Assembly (NCBI RefSeq): GCF_963662255.1
Contig: NC_085055.1
Coordinates: forward strand, 9,369,102 to 9,433,101
From: Cinclus cinclus
Lineage: Eukaryota > Chordata > Aves > Passeriformes > Cinclidae
DNA: 64,000 nt
Reading direction: 5' to 3'
Every line of letters begins with the position of its first letter. Position 1 is the stretch's first letter. The translations under genes were made by a program, and so were the position numbers. The notes beneath the pieces were generated by a model. That model did no database searches. It saw nothing but the letters and a program-made list of their open reading frames with translations, and had not been told where the DNA came from. Positions 40,301 through 50,970 of this stretch are shown in pieces.

Positions 40301-41728
40301 GACATAAGCCATGCTCAGGGAGGATAAAGGGGAGCGCCACAGATTTATTACCATAAATAAGCTAAAAACCATCTCTCTTCACGGTAGATACCATCTGCTG
40401 TGTCACAACACATGTGGTCTTGCCCCACCAGTCCTTCAGCTTCTCCAGTCTTCTCCTGAGCCCTCCATTCCTCTGGTTGGGAAACATGCCACCCAAGATC
40501 AGGACTGATGGGTTCCCATTGCTTTCATTGCCTGGAGGAACATCTGCAACTCACCCCAGGTAGGGGGCAAGGTCTGGTTTGGCTTTGTTTGTCCAGTCAA
40601 GGAAGAGAGAACTAGACCCCAGCAAAGAGGGACAGGCAGAAAAGAAGCATGTGAAGGAGGCAGTGGAGGGAAGAGGTGAGAAGCCAGGGTAGGAGCAGGG
40701 CTAGTGCCTTGCAACTCATTTAAGGTCACCTGGATTTGCCTTTTAGATACCTTTAAATCTCTTCTTCAGTAGTTCTGCGTGTTGTAATGGTCAAATCCCT
40801 TTTATAACATATCCCTCAGTTTTCAGTGTGGAAAGCCTTCCAGTGGAATGACTGAGCCTCCCAAAGGTGCTCAGATTGGCTAAGGATGACACCAGAGCTC
40901 CACAGGTCACATCAGGAAACTTGGGGAAAGGAGCTGCTCTGCACTGACTGAGCTTGTGGGCAGCATGGCTGGGGACAGAGGGGGTACATGGGACAAGGGA
41001 TGTGCAGTGAGTTCAGACTCCTTCTAATGAACCCAGAGAGGTGGAAAAGATACTTTCCAGAAAGACAGGAACTAAGGAACCACACTTCTATGCAGTCCCA
41101 GGGGTAGGGACTCACCCCACAAGTCCTCATCTCTGCCTCTGCATCTCCCACTGCACATACCAGGATGAGATTGGAACAACCCCCATGGGGACCATTTTGG
41201 AGATGAGTGATGAGTGGGGACAGCATGCCGAGGGCAAGGGGGCAATGCTGCAGTGGGGACCATGGGCTGAAGGGTCGGTGGGCACATCCCAGCAGCTCAG
41301 GGAGGGCAGGCAGGGGCTGCTGCCGGGCGGGCTGAGTCTGGCAGGCGGGGCACAGAATGAGAGCTAACTTATCAGTATTACCTCATGTGAAAGCTCGGTG
41401 CCTTTGTATCTCAAGCAAACACCGGCCATTATGCCCCAGCAGGCCGGCATTGTTATTCTGTCTGGTTGCTAAAGGTTAGGGCTGTGGAGCCCTGCACGTC
41501 CACAGCGGCAGCCGTGAGGTGGCAGCGGGGCCACCGTAACCCCCAGCAGCAGGCAGCACTCCCTGGCCACAGCAGCAGCCACCTCAACTGTTCCCAGGCA
41601 TGGCCAAAACCCACCCAGACCCTTGTTGTCTCCACAAGACTGGCCCACCAGTCGTGGTGCTCAAATCTTCCTCTTCCAGCTGGGGTCATTCAGTGCTCCT
41701 CAACTGGCACCTGCACAAACTCACTCCT

Positions 41729-41778
41729 AAAAAAGAAATAAAAGAAAAAAAAAAAGAAAAGAAAAAAAAAAGAAGAGG
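41729..41778. repeat. A-rich polypurine tract
   Basis: Fifty bases of A and G with a single T. It may be a microsatellite or an old retroposon tail; no element body is recognised next to it. Confidence 0.8.
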
Positions 41779-44700
41779 CAAAAGCCCAAACTTGGCTTCA
41801 GTAGGATCACTTCCTTTCAGGAAGTCAAAGGCTTGACCACCAGCACCACCAAGACCAGCACATGTTTGGTTCTCTACATCCAAACACTCCCCTGGGGTTT
41901 CCCATATCCAGGGGCTCCAGGAAGACACCCAGGAAGCCCAAAATTTCTGCCCTGAAGAACTGATGCCAAAAGGGACTTCCCACCACCTGGAGTGGGTTCC
42001 CAGGAAGCCAGTTCAGAGGAGCTGGAGGGTGTTTGCATCTGGCAGTGGGGCTGAAAGGGAGCTGCTGCTGATGGTTTTTACAAGGATGGCAGGGGTTTGC
42101 ACAGCCAAACCAGGTGGAAGAGGCTCCTGCCAAGGCAGGACATGTGCTGCTGCCAGAGCCGTGGGGCTAGTGAGGACCTGCTTGCCAGCTCTGGGTGTGC
42201 ACATAGCACAGGAGGGCACAGACATCCATCTCCCCCGAGGCAGGGGTGGCATCCGGCTCCATCACTGTGATGGAGATTCCCTGGATACAGGATGGGGGTC
42301 CATCCCCACAGGCCTGTTGGATCCCTTCTCAGGATCTGCACATGGCATGGCTCCCTGCAGGGACAAATGTGATATCAATAACTCATCCTGTGGCCTTTCT
42401 GGGCCATCACCCCTTTGGGCAGTCCCTATTCCCAAAGGGATGTTCAGTGTCAAAACAAACAGGCCTGGGATGATATTGGGACCCCAAAGCTGTGGATGAA
42501 ATGCTACCAGACCCCCATTTCTGCAGGGAAGGCATCTGAAAGAAGGAGGACAAAGATGACTGCAGCATTTAGCTTGGAAAATCCCAACAACCTGTCCCTA
42601 CATCAGCTGCAGAGCTGAGGCTGCCGGGAGCTGGAGGCAGTGCAATTCATATCCTCCAAGGATTTGTGGTGTGGAGTCACCCGTGCGTTAGAATTGCTTC
42701 ATTTTATTGACATTCAACAAAACCCTGAGACACTGTGTTCCTGCTCCCACCAGAGCAGTGAGGCATCCCAGCTCTGAAAGCACATATATCCCATTGTAGC
42801 CCTGGGAAAAACACCCAGAATGTCAGAAGGAGATTGTAGCATCCTAGGAAGCCCAGGAGATATGGCAAATCCTGAAAGGCAAAGCCCTGGGGAAAAACAC
42901 ACTGTTCCTGTCAGGATATCAGCACTTCACTAGCAAAGACTTTTGAGCTTCTGCCCAGGGCTTGTCCTCTTCTCCTCAGCTCTGCCACTCTGGGAGCTTT
43001 TGGGAGTGGACAGAAATGCCCTCTTGGTCTCTAATCCTTGCAGCATGTGCAGCCCCATTCTTGCCAGCCCTGTGGGGTGCCTCCCCATCACCGTCCCAGT
43101 TTGGGAAGAGGGGATACTGGCCATACCTGTATCCTCAGCCCGAGCCCTCTTCCAGACCCATAGGAGACAGGGGAAAGTGCAAAATCACATAGGGTTTCCT
43201 GTAATGCCTCATTCAGCAGCAGCATCCAAAAGAAGCACCAGGGATGTTCAAACAGGCCAAAATCTCCATCAGTGTTTCAGGAACATCACACCCCAGTGTG
43301 TGGAGTCACCCACAGTCTGGTGGCTGCTGGGGCTGGGGACTAGTAGTGGCCAGGTCTGAGCTGCCCAACAGTGCTTCTGCCTCAGGGGCTACAGAGCTAT
43401 TCCCCAGAAAAGCTTTCTTCAAAGCATGCTCAGGAGGCACATCACCACAGAGGTGGGACCAGATAGTCCCCTGAATGCACCAGAGGCTGCTCATGCATCC
43501 CAATAATCAAAATTGAAATCTCTCTTAAAAATGCTTCTCACTGATTGTCTATCATCAGACCTCTACTACTCTAAATCCTGTTTAAAAAACAAAAATCCAC
43601 TGTAAAAAAAACTCCTGTTGAGACACATCCAACATCCAATCCTTGGTGACATTCTCTTGGTGAACACAGCACACATCATATTCCTGTTCCTGGGGGCTGG
43701 TCATTGGTGGCTGTGCTGGAGAGCAAGTAGCTCTCTTGTCCTAATAGCTGCCCTATCTTTGTACCTCCTCCATCCTACCACCTGGGATGGTTCTTAACCA
43801 ACAACTCCTTGGCTGCTGGGTATGAGAAAATGTCAGCCACTCTGGCATCATCATCACATGCACTCAGCCTTCTGATGTCTCTTTTTGCAAAGGGATGATT
43901 GTCTTTCACATGGCATCAGCTGAAAATCCTCATTCTAGGGTTATCCATCTCTTGGTCAGGAAATGCTCTCCTGGCCCAAGGCAGCAGAAGAGTTATAAAT
44001 CTGGCCAGTGATTTCCCAAATCAATGAGAAACATGCTCCCTAAGGACAAGTGAGTTGAAGAAAAAGGAGACGGATTACTGGCTGTTCACTACTACAGTAG
44101 CAGCTTACTTCAGAGTCCATATTTCTATCCTGTGAACTTTCTGGACATCATCCTCCAGAAGGTGCCTGGAACCTGGCTCCTAATTTCAGCCAGGAGAGCC
44201 AGGGCCCCACTGCTGCCCAGCAGGATGCAGCCTCACCCACAGGCATTGCTCACCCCTTCCTTGTGATGGGGCCAGAAAACTCCATGTTGTCATACATATC
44301 CCCATGATCCCTCTCCTCCCACTCTCCAAACCGTGCTGGCACTGGTCACACTTTGATGAGTCCCTGTCCATCCTCAGAGACATGGGTGCCCTCTCACACA
44401 AACAACAGTCTCTGCTCCCTTCCCCACTCCCTACACACCAAAAGTCCTCATACTCAGAGCTCACCCAACTTTGACAAGATTCAGCAGCATCTCCCCATTT
44501 TTATCCCCCACAGCAGCCCATTCCCCATAATCCAGGTTTGATGCTGCTATTTCTCAGGGGCAGGCCAGTCCTGGTGTCCCTCATTTCTGGCTCTCTTAGG
44601 GCCCCTGGGTGCAGTGGGGAAGGGTGTCACCCCCTCCAGCCCACCCCACAAGTCTCCATCCCTCTTTGTGCAGCTGTGCAGAATCCTCTTTGCTCTCCAG

Positions 44701-46688
44701 TGCCTGGGGAAGACCCCTGTGAGCCCAGCCCTGCCTCTCCACTTGTCGTTGTCCACACGTGTCCTGAGTCTGCCAGTTCTCATCCTGGGCGATCATCCCA
44801 CAGGGGTGTGAACTAATGAAGGCCCATCCCTTTAAGGGTTAAAAGCTTTCAGGCCCCCACCCCACCAAGCAAAAGTGTTTTGCACTCTTAACCCCTTCCT
44901 GCACACCTCTGCTCCCCACTCTGAGCCTTTGCCGCCCTAAGGGATCCTATCTGGTTTGAGTTAAGGCTTTGTGTGCGCCCGGCTCTGACTTCGGCAGAGC
45001 AATTTGAATAACAAGACTAATTGGATTTATAAAGCACAGCCCCTCCTCTCCTTCCCTCAAACCCGAGGCTCTGCACAGTGTGACAAAGAAAACACACTAA
45101 TGAAAACCACGCTAGTGAGAGCCGAGGGCAGGGACGAGCCTCCTGCGGGCAGGACCGGCTGAGCCCTGACCGCGTTGTGGCATTTGTGGCGATGCTCTAA
45201 TCCCCGGGGCGAGGGGATGTTGGAGCAGCTCCGGCACCGACCCCACCAACTGCAGCGTGCGACGGGGGCTGGTGGCAAACGAGGCGGCCCCTCCTGCCCT
45301 CACTGTGACATTTCTCTGCAGCCATCTGCCTGTCTCCTTCTCCATCCCAGCGGGAGAAGCCACGGGGCAGGCTGCCCACAGCATCAAAGCAGGAGCCAGC
45401 GCAACCAGGACGGCGATGGCAGGATTCCGTGGGGGCTGCTGAGCTGCTGGTGGTCCCGGACACGCCATCCCCCGGGCTCAGCTGCTGCTCCTCTTTTCCC
45501 CTGTCGAAGCCTTGCTGACGGGGGTAGTGGTGCAGAGCCCCCCATTCCTTGCACCCTGGAGAGTCTGGCTGTCACATTCCAGCTACACTTCATGTGGGAC
45601 AAGGACTGAACCCCGAGAGAAGGGGCCTCTCTCTGCTCCTTGCCTGCACCCACGGCTCTCTGGCACCCGGGGTCGGCTCTAATCCCGACTCCATCACTTT
45701 GCTCTGCCTGCACGCAGACAAATGCCCAAGTACAGCTTCACACTCAAAAATGTCCAAGTTGTCTCCACCTGGCAGGCACAATGGAAAAAACACCGAGACC
45801 TTCTCCTTCCAGCTCCCGTTCACATGGAGCTGAAAAGCCAATCTCGTTTGAAGTGTCCCGTGCCCAGTAGCCCGGGCTGTGGGGGAAGAAACATCTCCCT
45901 GCCCCAGCAGGGGCAGCTCCCCAGAGATTTGTGGAGCAGCCTAGCCCAGAAAAGCCAGGATACAGAGCAGGAGGAAAGGACCAGACTGGAACAGACAGCA
46001 GAGACAGGCAGAAGAGCAGACAATGTTTCCCTGGTCTCAGGGCAGGGATTTGGGTGCAAACCCAGTTTAATGCAATCCAGACCTGGATGCTTCTGCAAAG
46101 AAAGGGGTGTCTTTCCTCTGGCCTCATTCTAATAAGAGCATTCCCCCAGGACAGAGGGCCAGGGACAGAGCTCAACTCCATCAGCAAAAAGCCAGCAGAG
46201 CCTCAGCAGCATCAGAGGCACAAATCCTGCCCTGCCAGCCAGGGAAGGAGAAGGCTGAGAGCAAGGGGCCTTCTCAGAGGAGTTGTGATCCACTGGGGTT
46301 AATCCCAGGGATGTGCAGGGATCACACCTTTCTCCTGAGCCCTCTAGCTCCCAGGAGCAGGTCAGAGAGAGGCCAGGCTGCACAGCCCTGCAGTGAGTCA
46401 ACCAGTGAGGTCCTGTCCCCAGAAGAGACCTTGTGACACCGACTGTGCCCTGCAGAGGACATCTCCAGGGTGCTTGAAAAGCCCCATCTCCAGGGCCAGG
46501 AGCACCATCCAGGTTCTCACAAAAGCAGAGAGAGCAGGTCAGCCCCTCGAACCTCGAGACCTACTTTGGTGTCCTCAAGAAGCACCACTGCCCCCTTTGT
46601 GTCCCCAGGATTCCTGTCACAGAGGTCAGTGGCCCCACTCCTGCAAAGCAAGGACCTGGGAGGTATAGTTTCTGATTTAATCCTGGAT

Positions 46689-46763
46689 GGGGGGGGAAGG
46701 AAAAAAAAAAGAGAAAAAAAAAGAAAATAAAGAAGAAGAAAAAAAGGAGGGGGGGGGAAAAGG
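46689..46763. repeat. Polypurine/polypyrimidine mirror-like tract upstream of NPPC
   Basis: Seventy-five bases of G and A, interrupted by a single T at 46728, running from a G block through A-rich GAA units to another G block. It is followed at 46800-46850 by long C runs. It lies about 400-500 bases upstream of the NPPC TATA box. Confidence 0.85.
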
Positions 46764-47068
46764 TGCCTTTTTGCACTCATTCCTGTCTTTTGGGATGAAT
46801 CCCGCACCGGGACCACCGCCCCCCCTTCCCCTCCCACCCCCCCCCCGTCCGGCCCGTGTTCTTCCGCGGGAGGTCAGCAGGGCAGTGTGGGGCACGGAGG
46901 GGCCGTGGGGCAGCCGGCAAGGGGAGGGCAGACAGCTTGCAGGGGGGTCCGGGGGCTTTGGGGGGAGGGCGGGGGCATCAAGCCAAATGCCCCCCGCTTT
47001 CCCTTTCGGGTCTCCAGCTCCCGGAGCTGGCTGTCTTGTGTAATTTGTTACTGCCAGGGGAGAGGGGA

Positions 47069-47200
47069 TACCACCCCCCACCCTTCCCCCTTTAAATTCC
47101 TGCTATTGTGGAGAGCAGACCGGGTTGGACCTGAGTATTTAGATGACATCACCAAGCAGGTTGGGTTATAAAATGAATGAAGCAGAAAGCAACCCAAGTT
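47069..47200 (+). promoter_or_regulatory. NPPC: NPPC core promoter with TATA box, CRE-like site and CACCC/GC element
   Basis: A consensus TATAAAA is at 47167-47173, placing the transcription start near 47197-47205. A CRE-like TGACATCA is at 47144-47151, 16 bases upstream of the TATA box. A C-rich block with CACCC and CCTTCCCCC lies at about 47069-47092, the kind of GC element known to control mammalian NPPC. The 5' UTR is about 130 bases. Placement fits the hormone's inducible, tissue-specific expression. The assignment of individual factors is inference. Confidence 0.8.
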
Positions 47201-47331
47201 CACTCGCTCGGCAGTTCGCAGGCGGCAGGAGGGACCTCGGGGCTCCTCTCTGAACTTTGACTCCCGTCGGTCCCGTCCTCTCCCCGGGGCTGCCCTCGGC
47301 TCCCCGCTGCCCCTCGCCCCCCCCCCGCAGG

Positions 47332-47424
47332 ATGCAGATCTCACCCTTGCTGGCTGGTGGACTTTTACTCGCGCTGCTCTCGGTCAGGCTGGAGGCGAAG
47401 CCGGCGTCTCATCTCCCACAGAAG
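47332..47424 (+). CDS. NPPC: NPPC coding exon 1 (signal peptide)
   Basis: Thirty-one codons beginning [18 protein letters not shown] and ending PQK, with donor CAGAAG|GTACGG at 47424/47425, phase 0. The split after lysine matches the mammalian gene. Confidence 0.95.
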
Positions 47425-49103
47425 GTACGGCTGGAGCTTTCTCCGGCTCTTCCTCCTCTCCCAGTCCCTCTCAGAGCCCTGATGGCACAGGGGGAGACGT
47501 GGGGTGACTGTGGGGTGCCAGACTCAGTGCAAAGAGGGGTTCTTCTCTCCGCATGGAGATTGCAAGGGGGACTCCCCGCTTCTCCAGGCTGTCCCAAACG
47601 TCCGGGGACATCAACCCCAAACCAGAGGCTGGAATGGGAAGCCGTGTGCCCCATAGCCCGCGGGATCGGGGCAGGGGAGGGTGGCAGTCACCCTGGGGTC
47701 CCCTCTGTGCCGGGCACGGGGGAGGGGGAGCAGAGCCGGAGCGGGAGCGGGGCAGGCAGCAGGTGCACGGTGGGACAGGGTGCGAGACCGGAGCCCTCCA
47801 GGCAGTCCTGACCGAACCGGAGCTGTGTGCCCCTTCCCCGCGTGTCCCAAGGGGAAGGGGCGCCCCAAATGAGAGGGTCCCAGGGACCGGGTTGTCCCGA
47901 GATGCTGAGGAGTAGTGATGTGCCCGAGGCCACGGACACTGGTTTGGCACTGCCCCAAGGTCTGGGCACAGAGATGGGGACACGGTCTGAGGAGAGCCCC
48001 AGGACAGCAGTGGGATGGGAGTTGTGGTACCTCTGTAAGGCACTGGGGTGCAGGCTGAAGAAAAAGTGTTGATACAGGGGGATGTTAGGAAAATGAATGA
48101 GGATGGACATTTCCAGGGCTTGGTGGGCAGCAGCGCTGAGCAGGGAGAGAGATGGGCGGCCTGGGAGATGGGGACAGTGAGGAAGGAGGTGTGTCCCTCT
48201 AATTGTGGGTCAGAATCGGAGGATTGGGAGGACACAGAGAGCATTAACTAGGGGAGGGAGCAACAGGGAGGAGGAACCCTGATCTCCCCACCACTGCTGG
48301 GAACACTGCAAGACAGGGGTGCAGGGGGAGCTGTGGGGCAGGACCCCTCCCCATAATCTGAAGAGGTCTGTAAACTGGTGAGGGATGAAGTGACCGAAGC
48401 GGTCTGAAAGGAAAGAACCTGCCAGCTTTCAGACCCCTTCAGATTATGGGTGGTAGGGAGGACGGGACAGGATAGTGACAGCAGCACAGCTGAGGGATGC
48501 AGCACCACCAGCCCTTTGGAGGGGCGGTGTGGATATGCATTGACCGGGGCAGGAAGACATCGCTATGGTGTGGGTCAGGGGAATGCTCTGACCCCAGGGA
48601 AGGGAGCACAGATTTAGGGACGGGAAGAAGATGCCCTGGGCACAGCCGCTGGATGGTGGACTGCACTGCCGGACACAGACCAAACAGCGAGTTTGCATCG
48701 TAGAGGGGATCCAGCGACCCCTCTGCGCGTCCCTTTCGGGGGATGTCCAACACTGATGGGGATCGCTGGGGACGGCGGCGCTCTGACCCTCTGCTCCCCA
48801 CAGGCCTCCCGCGGGTCGGCAGCAGCGGCAGCGGCGGCGGCAGCGGCGGCAGCGGGTCCGCCCGAGGCGGCGGAGCGGGAGAAAGAGCGGGAGAAGGAGC
48901 GGAGCGGCGGCGGCGGCGGCGGCTCGGGCCCGCGGGAGGCGCGGGAGGCGCGGGCCGAGGTGCGGCCGCGGGCGGGCTGGGCGCGGCTGCTGCAGGACCC
49001 GCCGGGCCGCCGCCACAAGGGCCTCCACAAGAAGGGCCTGGGCAAGGGCTGCTTCGGGCTCAAGCTGGATCGCATCGGCGCCATGAGCGGCCTCGGATGC
49101 TGA
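47332..49103 (+). CDS. NPPC: NPPC: C-type natriuretic peptide precursor
   Basis: CDS joins 47332-47424 and 48804-49103 to give a 130-residue prepropeptide (human about 126). Residues 1-23 are a signal peptide with a Leu-rich core ending before AKP, as in mammals. The variable linker has 12 alanines at residues 37-48, then [10 protein letters not shown] and a six-glycine run. The C-terminal part [21 protein letters not shown] precedes the hormone. The mature 22-mer ends in the 17-residue ring [17 protein letters not shown], closed by a disulfide between its two cysteines, and stops directly after the last Cys as CNP does. CNP is secreted and activates the NPR-B guanylyl cyclase, notably in growth plate and endothelium (known). 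Compared with human CNP-22 it has Gly instead of Ser at position 3 and Ala instead of Ser at position 16. The ATG has A at -3. Confidence 0.97.
47425..48803 (+). other. NPPC intron 1
   Basis: 1379 nt, GC-rich, GT...AG. The long minus-strand open frames crossing it reflect composition only. No other gene is seen. Confidence 0.85.
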
Positions 49104-49116
49104 GGGACCCCTGGCG
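48804..49116 (+). CDS. NPPC: NPPC exon 2 (propeptide and mature CNP)
   Basis: Acceptor CTCCCCACAG|GCCTCC at 48803/48804. The frame encodes 99 residues to TGA at 49101-49103. A strong donor GGCG|GTGAGTG follows at 49116/49117, only 13 bases after the stop, so the 3' UTR is completed by another exon. The exon is very GC-rich, with GCA/GCG alanine and GGC glycine runs. Confidence 0.95.
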
Positions 49117-50188
49117 GTGAGTGCGCGGCCGGGCCGGGATGGGGCCGGACTGGGGCCGGGCCGGGCTGGGGCCGGGATGGAGCGGGGGGCTGCGCTCCGG
49201 TACCGCGGGGCATGCGGAAGATGCGCTGCCCTGCGAACGCGAGATGCCAGCGGTCGGGACTGCAGGTGTTCATCCCGCTGAGCCTCGCAACTCCCGGCTT
49301 TGCTGGCGGGCAAAGAGGAGGATCCCGAAGTTGGCCCTATTACATTTCCGTCTGGAATCCACCGGCCCTTCTGCTGCCTTGCCCTGCAGAAGGGTCAGAG
49401 ACCCCAGCTGCTCCTGCAGCAGCTCAAACTGGATTCCCCCTAATTTGAGGTAGACCCGTAGGCTCCGGGGAGGATGCAGGAGGAGCTCCAGTGCAGCCCC
49501 ATGTTTCCAGTTTCCCCCTGTGCTTGATACACATAGGTGACCTATGGATAAGTATTAGTGGGGCAGGGTACCCTGTGTGCCTGCAGTTGAAGAGTTAGTG
49601 AGGCTCCTGTCTTAGCCATGCTCCAGTGCTTTTAATTTAAGGAAAAACAATATGTAAGTTCCCCAGGTGCCTTCTAGGTGTGGTGACAGCCAGGAGTAGC
49701 CATTTCCTAACTGCAGCTTTGTATCTGAGCAAGTTATGGGAAGCTGGGAGAAGTTCTTCCCACGGTGCTTCACAGCTACTGTGTAGCACAATGGGTGAAG
49801 GAGTGTCACTTCCCCAAAGTGATGGGTTTGGGAAAAAATGACAGTACCTCTCCTGCCAGGTCTCCCTGCAGGTGCTGGAGACAGTGAGACACCTTTCTGG
49901 CCTGATCCTGCCAGCAGGACACACACAGATGAACTCAGACTTTGGGAAGCACTTACCACTGCAGCCCAGTCCTTTTGCTGTTCTTCCCATGGCACAGCAC
50001 TGCCCCACTCACAGGGACATGCCTGGCCCTGTAGTAACATAACTGGGCTCAGAGGGGACTGGATCCAGCATCCTGCTTCTCTGCAGAATGATGGGAATAG
50101 CACAACCCAAAAGTACCTACAGGATGCCAGTGCTGGTCTACGGCCTGGCCTGGAGTGATGGGTGTTGTTTCTCTCTCCTGTCATTTAG
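49117..50188 (+). other. NPPC intron 2 (within the 3' UTR)
   Basis: Begins with GTGAGTG and probably ends at CTCTCTCCTGTCATTTAG at 50188. The left part is CpG-rich and the rest ordinary. It is predicted from splice signals only. Confidence 0.6.
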
Positions 50189-50970
50189 AGACTCAGGATT
50201 GCCAAGTATTGCCAGCTCAGGGCTCCAAGAGGAACACACATATCCTATGTAGGCAGGTCATACCCATTCACTCTCACTAAACCCATCGGAACAAGAAAAA
50301 ACCACCCAATAGACACAAGGGCAGGAGGAGCAGCAGCTTTCCTCAACCTCTCCCCCAAACAACAGCCAGAAGGCAAAGGTTGCACTTCTTGCTTGCTTTA
50401 GCACAAGCAAAAAGCTCAGGGATGGCTTCTGCAGAGTCCAGCGTCCCCCAGCCCCAGGCTATGGTTACTTTGGCAGGGATTTTGTCTGGGGATGGGTAAG
50501 GGGTGCTGCATGGCAAGCACTAATGGGCACTTTGTTCTTGTTCCTCGCAGGGCTTTGAATCTGTAGTCCACTTTTTCCAACCACGCATGGCCAGGCACGG
50601 CCATCCCCCAGGCAATACCTAGAGAAGCAGAGATCCCCTTTGAATGGACAAAAGATGTGGCTGTGTTTTTCTTTTTGGTACGAGGAGTCATGGCACCAAC
50701 TGTTTTGGTTTTGTTATTTTTTTAACAAGTGCTCTCTATCTTATATATATTATATATACAAACACTCACCAAGACAAGGGACAGTGCTTTTCCAAGAGAC
50801 TGATGAAGCCAGCTGCGTTAACATTGCTGTTTGTAAATTCATGTCATGCATAAATGTATTTATGTTGTAAAGCTATTTATATATTGTTTATAAAGAGATA
50901 TTTATAAAAAATTATTTATGTAACTAAATGAAAAGTCAAGTATTGTAACATTTTTTGTCCTAAGTAGTTG
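50189..50970 (+). other. NPPC: NPPC 3' UTR exon (approximate)
   Basis: Starts after a good acceptor at 50188. The last 130 bases are AT-rich with at least four ATTTA pentamers between about 50855 and 50925, as expected for the AU-rich 3' end of natriuretic peptide mRNAs. No perfect AATAAA was found; TATAAA variants at about 50889 and 50903 are possible poly(A) signals. The 3' end is a guess. Confidence 0.55.

Larger units (their letters stand above)
36720..47060. other. Intergenic region between DIS3L2 and NPPC, no gene recognised
   Basis: About 10.3 kb, GC-richer than the DIS3L2 introns. Several open frames of 100-180 codons overlap each other on both strands (for example around 38.4-39.3 kb). 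They have no recognisable family, no plausible splice structure and composition like their surroundings, so I treat them as chance. Within it are a minisatellite, an A-rich tract, a polypurine tract and short islands that look like regulatory elements (about 40318-40410, 41352-41480 and 44935-45050). Confidence 0.6.

Noticed and set aside
47310..47331. Acceptor-like C-rich run and CAG just before the NPPC start codon
   Set aside because: No matching donor between the TATA box and this point is convincing, and the mammalian gene has no 5' UTR intron there. More likely plain GC-rich 5' UTR.
47471..48244. 257-codon minus-strand open frame in NPPC intron 1
   Set aside because: GC-rich intron with few stop codons; no domain, no supporting splice structure.
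48444..49313. 289-codon minus-strand open frame across NPPC exon 2
   Set aside because: It is the antisense of a GC-rich real exon. Its Ala/Pro/Arg-rich composition follows from the codon bias, and no family is recognisable.
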